Assembly: GCF_900114355.1 (NCBI RefSeq)
Contig: NZ_FOSS01000001.1
Location: 916,328-980,327 of the forward strand
Reading direction: 5' to 3'
From: Lysobacter sp. cf310
GTDB lineage: Bacteria; Pseudomonadota; Gammaproteobacteria; Xanthomonadales; Xanthomonadaceae
Length of the DNA stretch: 64,000 nucleotides
Part shown: piece after piece, positions 35,055 to 44,496 of the stretch
Numbering within the stretch: the stretch's first letter is position 1
Layout: every line of letters begins with the position of its first letter
The notes under the pieces: model-generated
Database searches by the model: none
What the model saw: only the letters and a program-made list of their open reading frames with translations
Told to the model about the DNA's origin: nothing
Position numbers and translations under genes: made by a program

Positions 35055-37367
35055 ATGCGTTATTCCATATTAGCTTTGACCCTTACTTTGTTCATCGCCG
35101 GCTGTGCGTCCGAATCGGACGACGGCGGCAAGGCTGCCACTGCCTCATCCAAGGCTGGCGCTGGCGCCATCGCCCAGGCGGCGAGCCCGACGTTCGGCCA
35201 TGCGCCGGGCCAGGGCTTCGCAGCGCTGCCCGATCGCGGCGCCCTGATCCAGTACGACCGCAAGCAGCCCAGCGAACAGCGCGGCGCCTTCACTTATCTG
35301 CCGGTCGAGCTCAGCGAAGCCCACGGCCTGGCCGCCACCGTGCCGGGTCGCGCGATCTCGCTGACCACGCCGGACGGCCGTCCGATGCGCATCGCCTACC
35401 AGCGCCACGAGGAAAGCCTCGACGGCAACTGGACCTGGATCGGCCAGACCGAGGACGGCCTGCGCGCCGTGATCACCTTCGGCGAGAAGGCGGTGTTCGG
35501 CAAGATCGAACAAAAGGCCACCGAGGCCCTGCGCATCACCACGCTCAACGGTCGCACCTGGATCATGCAGGCCGATCCGTCCAAGCTGCTCGACGGCAAT
35601 CTGCGCAGCGAAGCCGAATCCGACACCCTGATTCCGCCCAAGGCCGCGGCGAACGCCGCGTCGGCCCAGGTCGGCACGCTGGCCAACGCGGCCAACACCG
35701 TCGACGTCGCGCTGGGCTACACCGCCGGCATGATCGCGCGCTACGGCGGCGCCACCCAGGTCAACACGCGTCTGGTCAACCTGATGGCAATCACCAACCA
35801 GGCTTATCAGGACAGCCAGATCAACCCGCGCGTGCGCCTCGTGCACACCATGCAGGTCGACTACACCGACGCCAACAGCAACGACACCGCGCTGGAAGCC
35901 CTGACCGGTTACACCTGCACCAGCTCCGGCTGCACCCAGCAACCGGTGCCGGTGGGCCTGCAGGGCCTGCGCGCCGCGCGCGACGCGGTCGGCGCCGACC
36001 TGGTCTCGCTGGTGCGTCCGTTCACCACGCCCGAACAGGACGGCTGCGGCATCGCCTGGCTGCTCGGCGGCGGCGGCAGCACGATCGACAACTCCGACGC
36101 CGGCTTCGGCTATTCGGTGGTCAGCGACGGCCAGGACCGCGACGAAGGCGACGGCAAGACCTACTTCTGCCGTGAGGAAACCCTGGCCCACGAGCTCGGC
36201 CACAACATGGGCCAGGCGCACAATCCCGAAGACAGCAGCGGTCAGGGCGCGCACAGCTACTCCTACGGCTACCGCGAAGCGGCGACCAACGGTTTCTATA
36301 CCGTCATGGCCTACCGCCTGGCCAGCAGCACCCAGTTCTCGATCCCGTACTTCGGCAACCCCAACGTCGTCCACCCGGGCACCGGCCGTCCGACCGGCAG
36401 CGCCACCGCCGACAATGCGCGCAGCTTGAACATCACGATGCCGCTGATCGCGCAGTTCCGCGCTTCGCTGATTCCGGACCCGACCAAGGTCCGCAACGAC
36501 GTCAACGGCGACGGCAAGTCCGACCTGATCTGGTACAACAACAGCCAGGGCTCGATGGCCTATTGGTTCATGAACGACACCGCGGTCCTGAGCAGCGGCA
36601 GCTTCTCGGTCGGCACCGCTTTCCGCATCGTCGGCACCGGCGATTTCGACGGCGACAACCGCACCGACCTGCTCTGGTTCAACAGCTCCAACAACCAGCT
36701 GCACCAGTGGCGCAGCCTCGGCAACGGCCAGTTCAGCTCGTCCTTCGTGGGTGCTATCGGCGCCGGCTGGACGGTCGTCGAAACGCCCGATCTCAACGGC
36801 GACGGCAAGAGCGACATCGTCTGGGAGAACACCGCCCAGGGCACGATGGTGTATTGGCTGATGAACGGCTCCACCACGATCAGCACCAAGCTGTACTCGG
36901 TGGGCACCGCCTACCGTGTGGTCGCCAGCGGCGACTTCGATGGCGACGGTCGCGGCGATCTGATCTGGGCCAACCCCAGCCAGGGCTACCTCTACCTGTG
37001 GCGCAGCCGCCCCGACGGCAACTTCGACACCCCGTTCGTGGCGGCGTACGGCACCGGCTGGAGCATCGCCGGCGTGACCGATCTCAACGGCGACGGCAAG
37101 TCGGACTTGATCTGGGAGCAACCGACCCAGGGCATGATGGCGCAGTGGTGGATGAACGGCGCGAATGTCCAGTACTCCAGTGCGAAGTCGGTGGGCACCG
37201 CTTACCGCATCGCCACCACCGGCGATCTCAACGGCGACACCCGCGGCGACATCGTCTGGGCCAATGCATCGACCGGCCTGATGTTCCTGTGGCGCAGCCG
37301 TGGCGACGGCGAGTTCGACACGCCGTTCCTGGCCAGCTACTCGACGGCGTGGTCGTTGATCCCCTGA
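35055..37367 (+). CDS. Metalloprotease-propeller lipoprotein A1
   Basis: First member of the array, 770 residues. Residues 1-17 are a lipoprotein signal (LFIAGC, Cys at 17), so the protein is likely anchored in the envelope facing out. Residues about 30-190 are a conserved N-terminal domain (APGQGFAALPDRGAL, then WTWIGQTEDGL). A metzincin zinc site, HELGHNMGQAHN, begins at residue 379, with Met-turn YTVMAY some 35 residues later; this resembles reprolysin-like and M72 peptidases. From residue about 478 to the end are six FG-GAP calcium repeats (DVNGDGKSDLIW and so on). ATG 35055 is chosen over 35034 for the signal peptide and GAGG ribosome site. Target unknown. Confidence 0.88.
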   Translation: MRYSILALTLTLFIAGCASESDDGGKAATASSKAGAGAIAQAASPTFGHAPGQGFAALPDRGALIQYDRKQPSEQRGAFTYLPVELSEAHGLAATVPGRAISLTTPDGRPMRIAYQRHEESLDGNWTWIGQTEDGLRAVITFGEKAVFGKIEQKATEALRITTLNGRTWIMQADPSKLLDGNLRSEAESDTLIPPKAAANAASAQVGTLANAANTVDVALGYTAGMIARYGGATQVNTRLVNLMAITNQAYQDSQINPRVRLVHTMQVDYTDANSNDTALEALTGYTCTSSGCTQQPVPVGLQGLRAARDAVGADLVSLVRPFTTPEQDGCGIAWLLGGGGSTIDNSDAGFGYSVVSDGQDRDEGDGKTYFCREETLAHELGHNMGQAHNPEDSSGQGAHSYSYGYREAATNGFYTVMAYRLASSTQFSIPYFGNPNVVHPGTGRPTGSATADNARSLNITMPLIAQFRASLIPDPTKVRNDVNGDGKSDLIWYNNSQGSMAYWFMNDTAVLSSGSFSVGTAFRIVGTGDFDGDNRTDLLWFNSSNNQLHQWRSLGNGQFSSSFVGAIGAGWTVVETPDLNGDGKSDIVWENTAQGTMVYWLMNGSTTISTKLYSVGTAYRVVASGDFDGDGRGDLIWANPSQGYLYLWRSRPDGNFDTPFVAAYGTGWSIAGVTDLNGDGKSDLIWEQPTQGMMAQWWMNGANVQYSSAKSVGTAYRIATTGDLNGDTRGDIVWANASTGLMFLWRSRGDGEFDTPFLASYSTAWSLIP

Positions 37368-37392
37368 TCGGCGCCTAGCCAGCGAAGCACCG

Positions 37393-37425
37393 AAAGCCCC
37401 GCGAATTTCGCGGGGCTTTTTTTTT
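37393..37425 (+). terminator. Terminator of A1
   Basis: AAAGCCCCGCG at 37393-37403 pairs with CGCGGGGCTTT at 37409-37419 over AATTT, ending in nine T. The surrounding sequence is nearly identical to that after A2. Confidence 0.92.
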
Positions 37426-37613
37426 GCCCCGACGCCGGCGAAGGCCGATCGACGCTCGATCCGGGGCCGGCGCCGACGCCCCAGCCGGCGCATCGAGGCC
37501 GGAAATTGCGCTCAACGGGGTCCCGGACGCGCCCAGCCGCGCGGCGGGCTTGAAACGCAGCGCTTATCCTACGCACAGGGGAGCCGGCGGCAGGCGTCGG
37601 TGTGGGGCGGCAA

Positions 37614-39968
37614 ATGCGTTATTCGGTACTGGTTCTGGCACTAAGCATGTGGATGGTCGGCTGTTCGTCCGAATCGGAGCCCGGGCTCGCGCGAAACGCC
37701 GCCGCCATCCGGGCGCCCGATCGATTCGAGCCAGCGTCGCTCAGCGTCGGGCGTGCGCCGGGACAGGGCTTCGCCTCCCTGCCCGATCGTGGCGCCCTGG
37801 CCCGCTACGACGACCTGACCCGTCCCGAGGTGCGCGGCGCGTTGACCTATCGCGCGGTCGAACTCAGCGAAGCGCATGCGTTCAAAGCCACGGTTCCGGG
37901 CAGCGCCATCACCCTGACCGCACCCGACGGGCGCCCGATGCGGATCGCCTACCAACGCCACGAAGAAAACCAGGACGGTAACTGGACCTGGATCGGCCAG
38001 ACCGAGGACGGTCTGCAGGCCGTGATCACCTTTGGCGAGAAGGCGGTGTTCGGCAGGATCGAACAACGCGGGACGGCGGCGCTAGGCATCGACACGCGCA
38101 ACGGTCGCAGCTGGCTGGTGCAATCCGACCCATCCAAGCTGCTCGATGGCCGACTCCTGAATCCGGGTCAATCCGATGCGCTGCTAGCGCCTGCTGCCGC
38201 GGCGATCGCGGCCGCCAGCGCCGATGTGACGCCGCTCGCCACCGCCAGCTCGACCATCGACCTGGCGCTGGGCTACACCCCAGGCATGGCCGCCCGTTAT
38301 GGCGGCACCTCGCAGGTGAATACGCGCCTGACCTACCTGGTGGCACTGACCAACCAGGCCTATCAAGCCAGCAAGGTCTTCTTCCGTATTCGCCTGGTGC
38401 ATACGATGCCGGTCGATTACACCGATACCGCTGCCAACCCCTTGGCGCTGAGAGAGCTGACCGGCTACACGTGCGCCGACGTCAGTTGCGCCTCCCAGCC
38501 CATCCCAACCTCACTTCAGGCTTTGCGCGACGCGCGCGAGACCTATGGCGCCGACTTGGTATCGCTGGTACGTCCTTTCGTCGCACCCCAGCAGGGCAGC
38601 TGTGGCGCGGCCTGGATCAACACGCCCTCGATCAGCAATTATCCGCTGGACAGCATCGACGAGAAATTCGGCTACTCGGTGGTCAGCGACGGCGGTGATC
38701 TCAACGAAAGCGACGGCCGCTACTACTCCTGCGTCGAGCACACGCTGGCGCACGAGCTGGGCCACAACATGGGCCAGCAGCACAACATGGAAGACCCCGC
38801 TCCCGGCGGAGTGGGCGCGGCAGACGCCTACGGCTATCGCGAAGCCGAGGCCGACGGCTTCTACACCATCATGGCCGTCCCCCTCGCCGGCGGCTCGCAG
38901 TTCCCAATACCCTATTTTTCCAATCCGAACGTCAACCACCCCGCCACTGGCCGCCCGGTCGGCACCTATAGCCACAACAACGCAAAGAATCTCAACCGGT
39001 TCATGCGGGATATCGTGAAGTTCCGCGTGTCGGTAATTCCGCCCACGAAACGCAGGGTCAGTGGCGACTTAAATGGCGACGGCAGGTCGGACCTGATCTG
39101 GTACAACCCCAGCCAATCGCTGATGGCCTACTGGTGGATCAACAATACGACGGTGCTTGGCAGCGGCGTTTTTTCCGTTGGCAGTAGTTTCAAGATCGCC
39201 GGCACTGGCGATTTCGACGGCGATGGCCTGAGCGACATACTGTGGAAGGACGAGGTCGACGACAAGGTCTATGTGTGGCGCAACCTTGGTAACGGACAAT
39301 TCTTCGGCGCCTATGTATCGGCGCCGTATCAGCTCCCCACCTGGGCAACCGGCTGGACCGTGATCGGTTCCTCTTACGACTTCAACGAGGATGGCAATGA
39401 CGACATCGTCTGGCGCGACAGTACCGGAAAATATCGAATCATCTGGCTGATGAATGGCACCACGAAGCTGCGTAGCCACGCTTCGGCATGGGGACCATCC
39501 CCTCCGTTTGAATTTACCGCAGTCGGGGACTTCGATGGAGATCACAACGGCGATCTGATCAGTGTTGATCCGACGCAAAACTGGCTCATGTTGTCCAGTA
39601 ACGATTTTGGCGATTCAGAAACGTACACCCATGGGATCATCGGCAACTACGATCCCGCCTGGAAGCTCGTGGGCGTGACCGATCTCAACGGCGACGGGCG
39701 CTCGGACCTGCTTTGGGAGAACCCCAGCCAAGGCCTTATGGCGTACTGGTGGATGAACGGCTTCACCATCCAGTCGTCCGGCGTCAAAGTCATCGACCCC
39801 GCCTACCGCATCGCCGCCACCGGCGATTACAACGGCGACGGTCTTGGCGACATCCTGTGGACCAATGCCACTACCGGCCTGATCTTCCTATGGCTGAGCC
39901 GTGGCGACGGCGAGTTCGACACGCCGTTCCTGGCCAGCTACTCGACGGCGTGGTCGTTGATCCCCTGA
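37614..39968 (+). CDS. Metalloprotease-propeller lipoprotein A2
   Basis: 784 residues, same layout as A1. Lipobox WMVGC at residues 13-17. N-terminal domain with APGQGFASLPDRGAL and WTWIGQTEDGL; zinc site HELGHNMGQQHN from residue 380; the Met-turn reads YTIMAV, with Val where A1 and A3 have Tyr. Six FG-GAP repeats follow (DLNGDGRSDLIW first, DYNGDGLGDILW last). Bases about 39100-39650 are visibly poorer in GC (29 of 60 at 39541-39600) than the last exonic 60 bases (40 of 60 at 39901-39960), and from 39897 the gene is almost identical to A1. Repeats 4-6 protein sequence otherwise follows A3, so the gene looks mosaic. Confidence 0.87.
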   Translation: MRYSVLVLALSMWMVGCSSESEPGLARNAAAIRAPDRFEPASLSVGRAPGQGFASLPDRGALARYDDLTRPEVRGALTYRAVELSEAHAFKATVPGSAITLTAPDGRPMRIAYQRHEENQDGNWTWIGQTEDGLQAVITFGEKAVFGRIEQRGTAALGIDTRNGRSWLVQSDPSKLLDGRLLNPGQSDALLAPAAAAIAAASADVTPLATASSTIDLALGYTPGMAARYGGTSQVNTRLTYLVALTNQAYQASKVFFRIRLVHTMPVDYTDTAANPLALRELTGYTCADVSCASQPIPTSLQALRDARETYGADLVSLVRPFVAPQQGSCGAAWINTPSISNYPLDSIDEKFGYSVVSDGGDLNESDGRYYSCVEHTLAHELGHNMGQQHNMEDPAPGGVGAADAYGYREAEADGFYTIMAVPLAGGSQFPIPYFSNPNVNHPATGRPVGTYSHNNAKNLNRFMRDIVKFRVSVIPPTKRRVSGDLNGDGRSDLIWYNPSQSLMAYWWINNTTVLGSGVFSVGSSFKIAGTGDFDGDGLSDILWKDEVDDKVYVWRNLGNGQFFGAYVSAPYQLPTWATGWTVIGSSYDFNEDGNDDIVWRDSTGKYRIIWLMNGTTKLRSHASAWGPSPPFEFTAVGDFDGDHNGDLISVDPTQNWLMLSSNDFGDSETYTHGIIGNYDPAWKLVGVTDLNGDGRSDLLWENPSQGLMAYWWMNGFTIQSSGVKVIDPAYRIAATGDYNGDGLGDILWTNATTGLIFLWLSRGDGEFDTPFLASYSTAWSLIP

Positions 39969-39993
39969 TCGGCGCCTAGCCGGCGAAGCACCG

Positions 39994-40024
39994 AAAGCCC
40001 CGCGAATTTCGCGGGGCTTTTTTT
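39994..40024 (+). terminator. Terminator of A2
   Basis: AAAGCCCCGCG at 39994-40004 pairs with CGCGGGGCTTT at 40010-40020 over AATTT, then seven T in total. Same hairpin as after A1. Confidence 0.92.
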
Positions 40025-40201
40025 GCCGCCGCGCGAGCGAAGCCAAGGCCGGATAGCGCCGGCGCGCCGCCCGTCGCCGCCCTGCATATCGACGCTTGCG
40101 CCCAACAGGGTGCGGCTTGCGGCGAACCGCATATCGCCTGCAAGCGACTCCGCTTATCCTGTCCGCAGGGGACCGGCAGTCACGCCGGTATGAGGTATCG
40201 A

Positions 40202-42553
40202 ATGCGTCACCTGGCATTGAGCTTGGCGGCCGGTCTGCTCTTGGCCGGCTGCACGTCCGAATCCGATGTCGATCCGTCGCGGACCCGCATTTCCACCGCT
40301 CCAGCCGCCGCTATGCCGGCGCCGGCGCGGATCGCGCGCGCATCCGGCGCGGGCTTCGCGGCCCTGCCCGATCGCGGCGCCCTGGCCCGCTACGATCGCC
40401 TCGTCGCACCCGAAGTGCGCGGCGCCTTCACGTCGCATCGGATCGAGCTCAGCGAAGCGCACGCGCTCAACGCCACGACTCCTGGCAGCGCGATCTCCCT
40501 GGCCGCTCCGGACGGGCGGACGATCCGTATCGCCTACCAGCGCCACGAGGAGCACCCGGATGGCAACTGGACCTGGATAGGCCAGACCGAGGACGGCCTG
40601 CAAACCGTGATCACCTTCGGCGAGAAGGCGGTATTCGGCAGGATCGAGCGGAATGCGACCGAAGCGCTGCGCATCGACACGCTCAACGGGCGCAGTTGGC
40701 TGGTCCAAGTAGACCCCGCCAAGGTGCTCGGAGGCCAACTTCTGAGCTCCGCCGCCTCCGATGCCTTAGCCGTGCCAGCCACTGCCATGGCCGCCTCCGG
40801 CAGCCAGGCAACGCCACTCGCCACACCGGGCAATACCGTGGACCTGGCCCTGGGCTATACCCCCGGCTTGGTCACCCGTTACGGCGGCACCTCTCAGGTG
40901 AACACCCGCCTGGCCCACCTGGTAGCCCTTACCAACCTGGCCTATCGATCCAGCATCGTCTACGGCCGGATTCGCCTGGTTCACACGCAGCTGGTCAACT
41001 ACACCGACAGCACCAGTAATCCCACGGCCCTGGCGGCGTTGACCGGCTACACCTGTGGCTCGGTCAGTTGCGAAACCCAGCCGGTTCCGAGCGAGCTGCA
41101 GCCCTTGCGCGATGCGCGTGAAACTTATGGCGCCGACCTGGTTTCCCTGGTTCGCCCGTTCGTCGCTCCGCAACAGACCAGTTGCGGAACCGCGTGGATA
41201 AACCGTCCGCCGATGGACGGCTTGCCGCTCGACGCTACCGCGGAAAAGTTCGGTTACTCGACAATCAGCGACGGCAGCGACTTCAACGAAAGCGATGGCG
41301 GATCTTACTCGTGCCGCGAGGAAACACTGGCGCATGAGCTCGGCCACAATCTCGGCCAGGCCCATAACTGGGAAGACAGCGTTGGGCAACCTGGCGCACA
41401 CCAGTACGCATATGGGTATCGCGAAGAAGAAGCCGATGGTTTCTACACCATCATGGCCTACCCACTCAGCGGCGCCAGGCAATTCTCCGTTCCCTACTTC
41501 AGTAATCCGAAGATCAACCACCCGGGCACTGGACGTCCGCTGGGCGATTCTAATCACGACAATGCACAAAGCCTTAACTGGATATTCCGGGATGTCGCTG
41601 CATTTCGCAGCGCGCTAGTGCCGCAACTGCGCAAGTCGGTACGCAACGATTTCAATGGCGACGGGTCCTCCGATCTGATCTGGTACAACACCAGTCAATC
41701 GATGATGGCGTACTGGTGGATCGCCAGCACCACGGTCGTTGGCAGCGGAAGCTTTTTTATCGGCCCAGGCTACCGCATCGCGGGCACCGGCGATTTCGAC
41801 GGCGACGGCCGCAGCGATATCCTCTGGATCAGCGACGCCGACAACACGGCTTACTTGTGGAAGAGCCGCGGCGATGGGCAGTTCGATACAGCGTATGTCT
41901 CCGCTCCTTACGCCTCGTTCGCCAGCAGCGGAAAAGGCTGGACCGTTCTCTCTTCCGCATACGATCTAAACGAGGACGGAACGGACGACATCATCTGGCA
42001 GGACAGCACCAAGCGGGTCCGCTACTACTGGATGATGAGCGGCCCCAGAGTCATCAAGGCCTATGCTCTCCGGGAAAGCCTCATCTATAACCATCAGATG
42101 TTCACCGGTGGAGACTTCGACGGCGACCGCAATGGTGATCTCATCCTGGTCGACACCACGAGCAACCAACTGATTCTTTCAAAAAACACACTTGGTGACG
42201 GGATCACGAGCAGCGGCCTGAGCATCGGTAGATACGATCCGAACTGGAAGCTCGCGGGGGTGGCGGATCTGAACGGCGATGGCCGATCCGACCTGGTCTG
42301 GCAGCACTCCAGCAGCGGCTTGATGGCCTACTGGTGGATGAATGGCGGAGGCATTCAGGCCTCGGGCGTCAAGGCTATCGACCCTGCATACCGCATCGTG
42401 GCTACCGGCGACTACAACGGCGATGGCCTTGGCGACATTCTTTGGACCAACGCCACCACTGGCCTGATCTTCCTGTGGCTGAGCCGTGGCGATGGCGAAT
42501 TCGACACCCCGTTCCTGGCTGCTTACTCGCCAGCGTGGGCGCCGATTCCCTGA
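40202..42553 (+). CDS. Metalloprotease-propeller lipoprotein A3
   Basis: 783 residues from ATG 40202. That start is preferred over 40190 because the bases ATGAGGT then act as a ribosome site and the spacing matches A1. Lipobox LLAGC at residues about 13-17. N-terminal domain with SGAGFAALPDRGAL; zinc site HELGHNLGQAHN from residue 378 and Met-turn YTIMAY. Six FG-GAP repeats: DFNGDGSSDLIW, DFDGDGRSDILW, DLNEDGTDDIIW, DFDGDRNGDLIL, DLNGDGRSDLVW, DYNGDGLGDILW. Close to A2 in the later repeats. GC falls through the propeller half. Likely exported envelope protease, role unknown. Confidence 0.87.
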   Translation: MRHLALSLAAGLLLAGCTSESDVDPSRTRISTAPAAAMPAPARIARASGAGFAALPDRGALARYDRLVAPEVRGAFTSHRIELSEAHALNATTPGSAISLAAPDGRTIRIAYQRHEEHPDGNWTWIGQTEDGLQTVITFGEKAVFGRIERNATEALRIDTLNGRSWLVQVDPAKVLGGQLLSSAASDALAVPATAMAASGSQATPLATPGNTVDLALGYTPGLVTRYGGTSQVNTRLAHLVALTNLAYRSSIVYGRIRLVHTQLVNYTDSTSNPTALAALTGYTCGSVSCETQPVPSELQPLRDARETYGADLVSLVRPFVAPQQTSCGTAWINRPPMDGLPLDATAEKFGYSTISDGSDFNESDGGSYSCREETLAHELGHNLGQAHNWEDSVGQPGAHQYAYGYREEEADGFYTIMAYPLSGARQFSVPYFSNPKINHPGTGRPLGDSNHDNAQSLNWIFRDVAAFRSALVPQLRKSVRNDFNGDGSSDLIWYNTSQSMMAYWWIASTTVVGSGSFFIGPGYRIAGTGDFDGDGRSDILWISDADNTAYLWKSRGDGQFDTAYVSAPYASFASSGKGWTVLSSAYDLNEDGTDDIIWQDSTKRVRYYWMMSGPRVIKAYALRESLIYNHQMFTGGDFDGDRNGDLILVDTTSNQLILSKNTLGDGITSSGLSIGRYDPNWKLAGVADLNGDGRSDLVWQHSSSGLMAYWWMNGGGIQASGVKAIDPAYRIVATGDYNGDGLGDILWTNATTGLIFLWLSRGDGEFDTPFLAAYSPAWAPIP

Positions 42554-42583
42554 TCGACGTTCAGCCGAGATCGAACAAGACCG

Positions 42584-42618
42584 AAAGCCCCGCGCAACCT
42601 GCGGGGCTTTCTTCTTTT
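42584..42618 (+). terminator. Terminator of A3
   Basis: AAAGCCCCGC at 42584-42593 pairs with GCGGGGCTTT at 42601-42610 over a 7-nt loop (GCAACCT), then CTTCTTTT. Same stem as the A1 and A2 terminators but with a changed loop and tail. Confidence 0.88.
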
Positions 42619-42905
42619 CCAGGCTTCCATCGCGTAGCGGAATCAGTTGCCAGGCGCGTGCCGGGCGGCGACTGATTGCGCCTACGAGACGTTATCGGAA
42701 TCGCGCCTTCATGCCCCGACGATCCAGGCGATCGCGATGGCATCGGCACCATGAATGTGCCTAATGCACGCACTTAGTCAACACTGTCTGCGCACGCCAT
42801 CAACAACATCGCATTCTTGCCGCTGATCGCGTGATTTCTTCTTCGCACGATCTATGCAACCTTCGTCGTATACACCCGCAGCGACGATCACCAAGGGGCA
42901 AAGCC
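42619..42905. other. Intergenic stretch before the A remnant
   Basis: After the A3 terminator the next 287 bp are of lower GC and hold no ORF with recognisable similarity, no RNA gene and no strong hairpin that I could see. It may be decayed DNA between A3 and the remnant gene. Confidence 0.5.
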
Positions 42906-43157
42906 ATGCGCGGTCTCCTACTGATTATCACGACTTCATTCCTGCTGGCCGGATACTCACGCGAATCGGTCGACATCGGTGCGGCGTCGAACGAGCACAC
43001 CTCGACTGCGGTCACGCAGGACGATGGCGACGGCAAGGCAGACATCGTCCGGCCGATCCACCCGCAGGGGGCCTTGGTTCTACTCCATGTCTGGCGCAGT
43101 CGTGGCGACGGGAGTTTCGATACGTGCCACGTTACGGCGCACAACGCCCTGCACTAG
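42906..43157 (+). pseudogene. Decayed subfamily A gene (head and tail only)
   Basis: An 83-residue ORF that begins like the A genes (signal region ITTSFLLAG) and jumps almost at once to one FG-GAP motif (DDGDGKADIV) and the usual end segment VWRSRGDGSFDTCHVTAH. The N-terminal domain, the whole protease domain and five repeats are missing. The lipobox Cys is replaced by Tyr: the codon at 42954-42956 is TAC where the others have TGC, one base different. It is open, so a short secreted peptide is possible, but the shape is that of an internally deleted copy. Confidence 0.72.
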
Positions 43158-43259
43158 CAACCGCTCCCACCCGTCATACGCGACTGATCGCTCCCTACCC
43201 ACGGCACACGAGCACTAGCCCCCACCAGACCCCTCGCAGCCGACTCACCGGGATCACCT

Positions 43260-44429
43260 ATGCGCAACCTCGCTCTAATCTCCATCGCCGCATTTCTGGC
43301 GACGGGCTGTCCGCTCCAGACGCCTGAGAACGAAGCCGCATCGAAAGCGCGAACTATGAGCCTGGCCACGAGCGCGGTGCGGGTCGACGCGACCATCGTG
43401 TATCCGTCCGAGCTAGCCGCCAACGCGGCCGGAGCGCCTATCTACACAGGCCGTGATCCGGCCAAGGCGCAAACGACCGCGCAGGCAGCGCCCTTGGCGA
43501 GCCCGCGCGGCGCCTACAACGACGCCAACGCCGACGGTCGCTCGGACTTGGTCTGGATCGGCGAGGTCAACGGAGCCCTGAACAGCGCTCACTGGCTCAT
43601 GGATGGGGCCCGGTTCGTGCGCACGCTGGGCCCGTCCGCGCTTGGTAACAGCGCTGTCGCGATCAGCACCGGCGATTTCGACGGCGACAGGCGGGTCGAC
43701 CAGATATGGCTGAGCAATAACGGGACTCTGACCCTGGGCAGGCTCAACGAAGCCGGCTGGTACGAGGAACGATTCATCGCCCAGGTCGGGGAGGACTGGC
43801 TGTTCGACCGCTCCGCCGACCTCAACGGCGACGGCAGGAGCGACATCGTCTGGATCAATTACTCGAAGAATCTGATGGCCTATTGGCTCATGAATGGCAC
43901 CAGCATCCTGCGCACGGGCGCATATACGCTGGACGCCGTCAATTACGGGCTGACCGGCGTCGGCGACTTCGATGGCGACGGCCGCGAAGACCTGCTGTGG
44001 CGCGGCTATCGAAGCCACGTCCTGTACCTGTGGCGCAGCCGCAGCGACGGGAACTTCGATCAGCAGTACGTCAGCACGGTGGGCGCGGACTGGGTGCTCG
44101 ATGCGGTCGCCGACCTCAACGGCGACGCGCGTTCCGACTTGGTCTGGGCCAACCGGGAACTGAACCTGATGGCGTACTGGTGGATGAACGGTACCGCCGC
44201 CCAACGCACCGGCGTCATCAATACCGACACCCAGAACTATCAGATCGGCGCCTGGGGCGACTTCGACGGCGACGGCAAAGGCGACCTGGTCTGGGTCGGG
44301 CGCGGCGACGAGAACGGCAACCCGAGCTACCTGTGGCGCGGTCGCGGCGACGGAACCTTCGAATCGATCTTCATAGCGACCTACGACGGCGGCACCTGGA
44401 CGCTCATGCCCCCGTATGCGGATTCGTGA
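43260..44429 (+). CDS. FG-GAP propeller lipoprotein B1
   Basis: A 389-residue lipoprotein without protease domain. Lipobox LATGC at residues 13-17 with Pro-Leu just after the Cys, a mark shared with B2 and B3. Residues about 20-90 are a variable Ala-rich spacer. Six FG-GAP repeats follow: DANADGRSDLVW, DFDGDRRVDQIW, DLNGDGRSDIVW, DFDGDGREDLLW, DLNGDARSDLVW, DFDGDGKGDLVW. Alternate repeats carry MAYW(L/W)MNGT and LYLWRSRSDGNFD. The start is ATG 43260. No terminator is evident before B2, which starts 67 bp on, so the B genes may be an operon. Confidence 0.85.
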   Translation: MRNLALISIAAFLATGCPLQTPENEAASKARTMSLATSAVRVDATIVYPSELAANAAGAPIYTGRDPAKAQTTAQAAPLASPRGAYNDANADGRSDLVWIGEVNGALNSAHWLMDGARFVRTLGPSALGNSAVAISTGDFDGDRRVDQIWLSNNGTLTLGRLNEAGWYEERFIAQVGEDWLFDRSADLNGDGRSDIVWINYSKNLMAYWLMNGTSILRTGAYTLDAVNYGLTGVGDFDGDGREDLLWRGYRSHVLYLWRSRSDGNFDQQYVSTVGADWVLDAVADLNGDARSDLVWANRELNLMAYWWMNGTAAQRTGVINTDTQNYQIGAWGDFDGDGKGDLVWVGRGDENGNPSYLWRGRGDGTFESIFIATYDGGTWTLMPPYADS

Positions 44430-44496
44430 TCGTCTCGACGGACCGCGGACCTCATCCATCGCCAACCGCATCACACCGATCCTTGGGAAACCCAGC

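Noticed and set aside
35145..37493. Reverse-strand open frame opposite A1
   Set aside because: The repeats in A1 cause a repeated antisense sequence that mimics a protein with internal repeats; no signal, start or ribosome site supports it.
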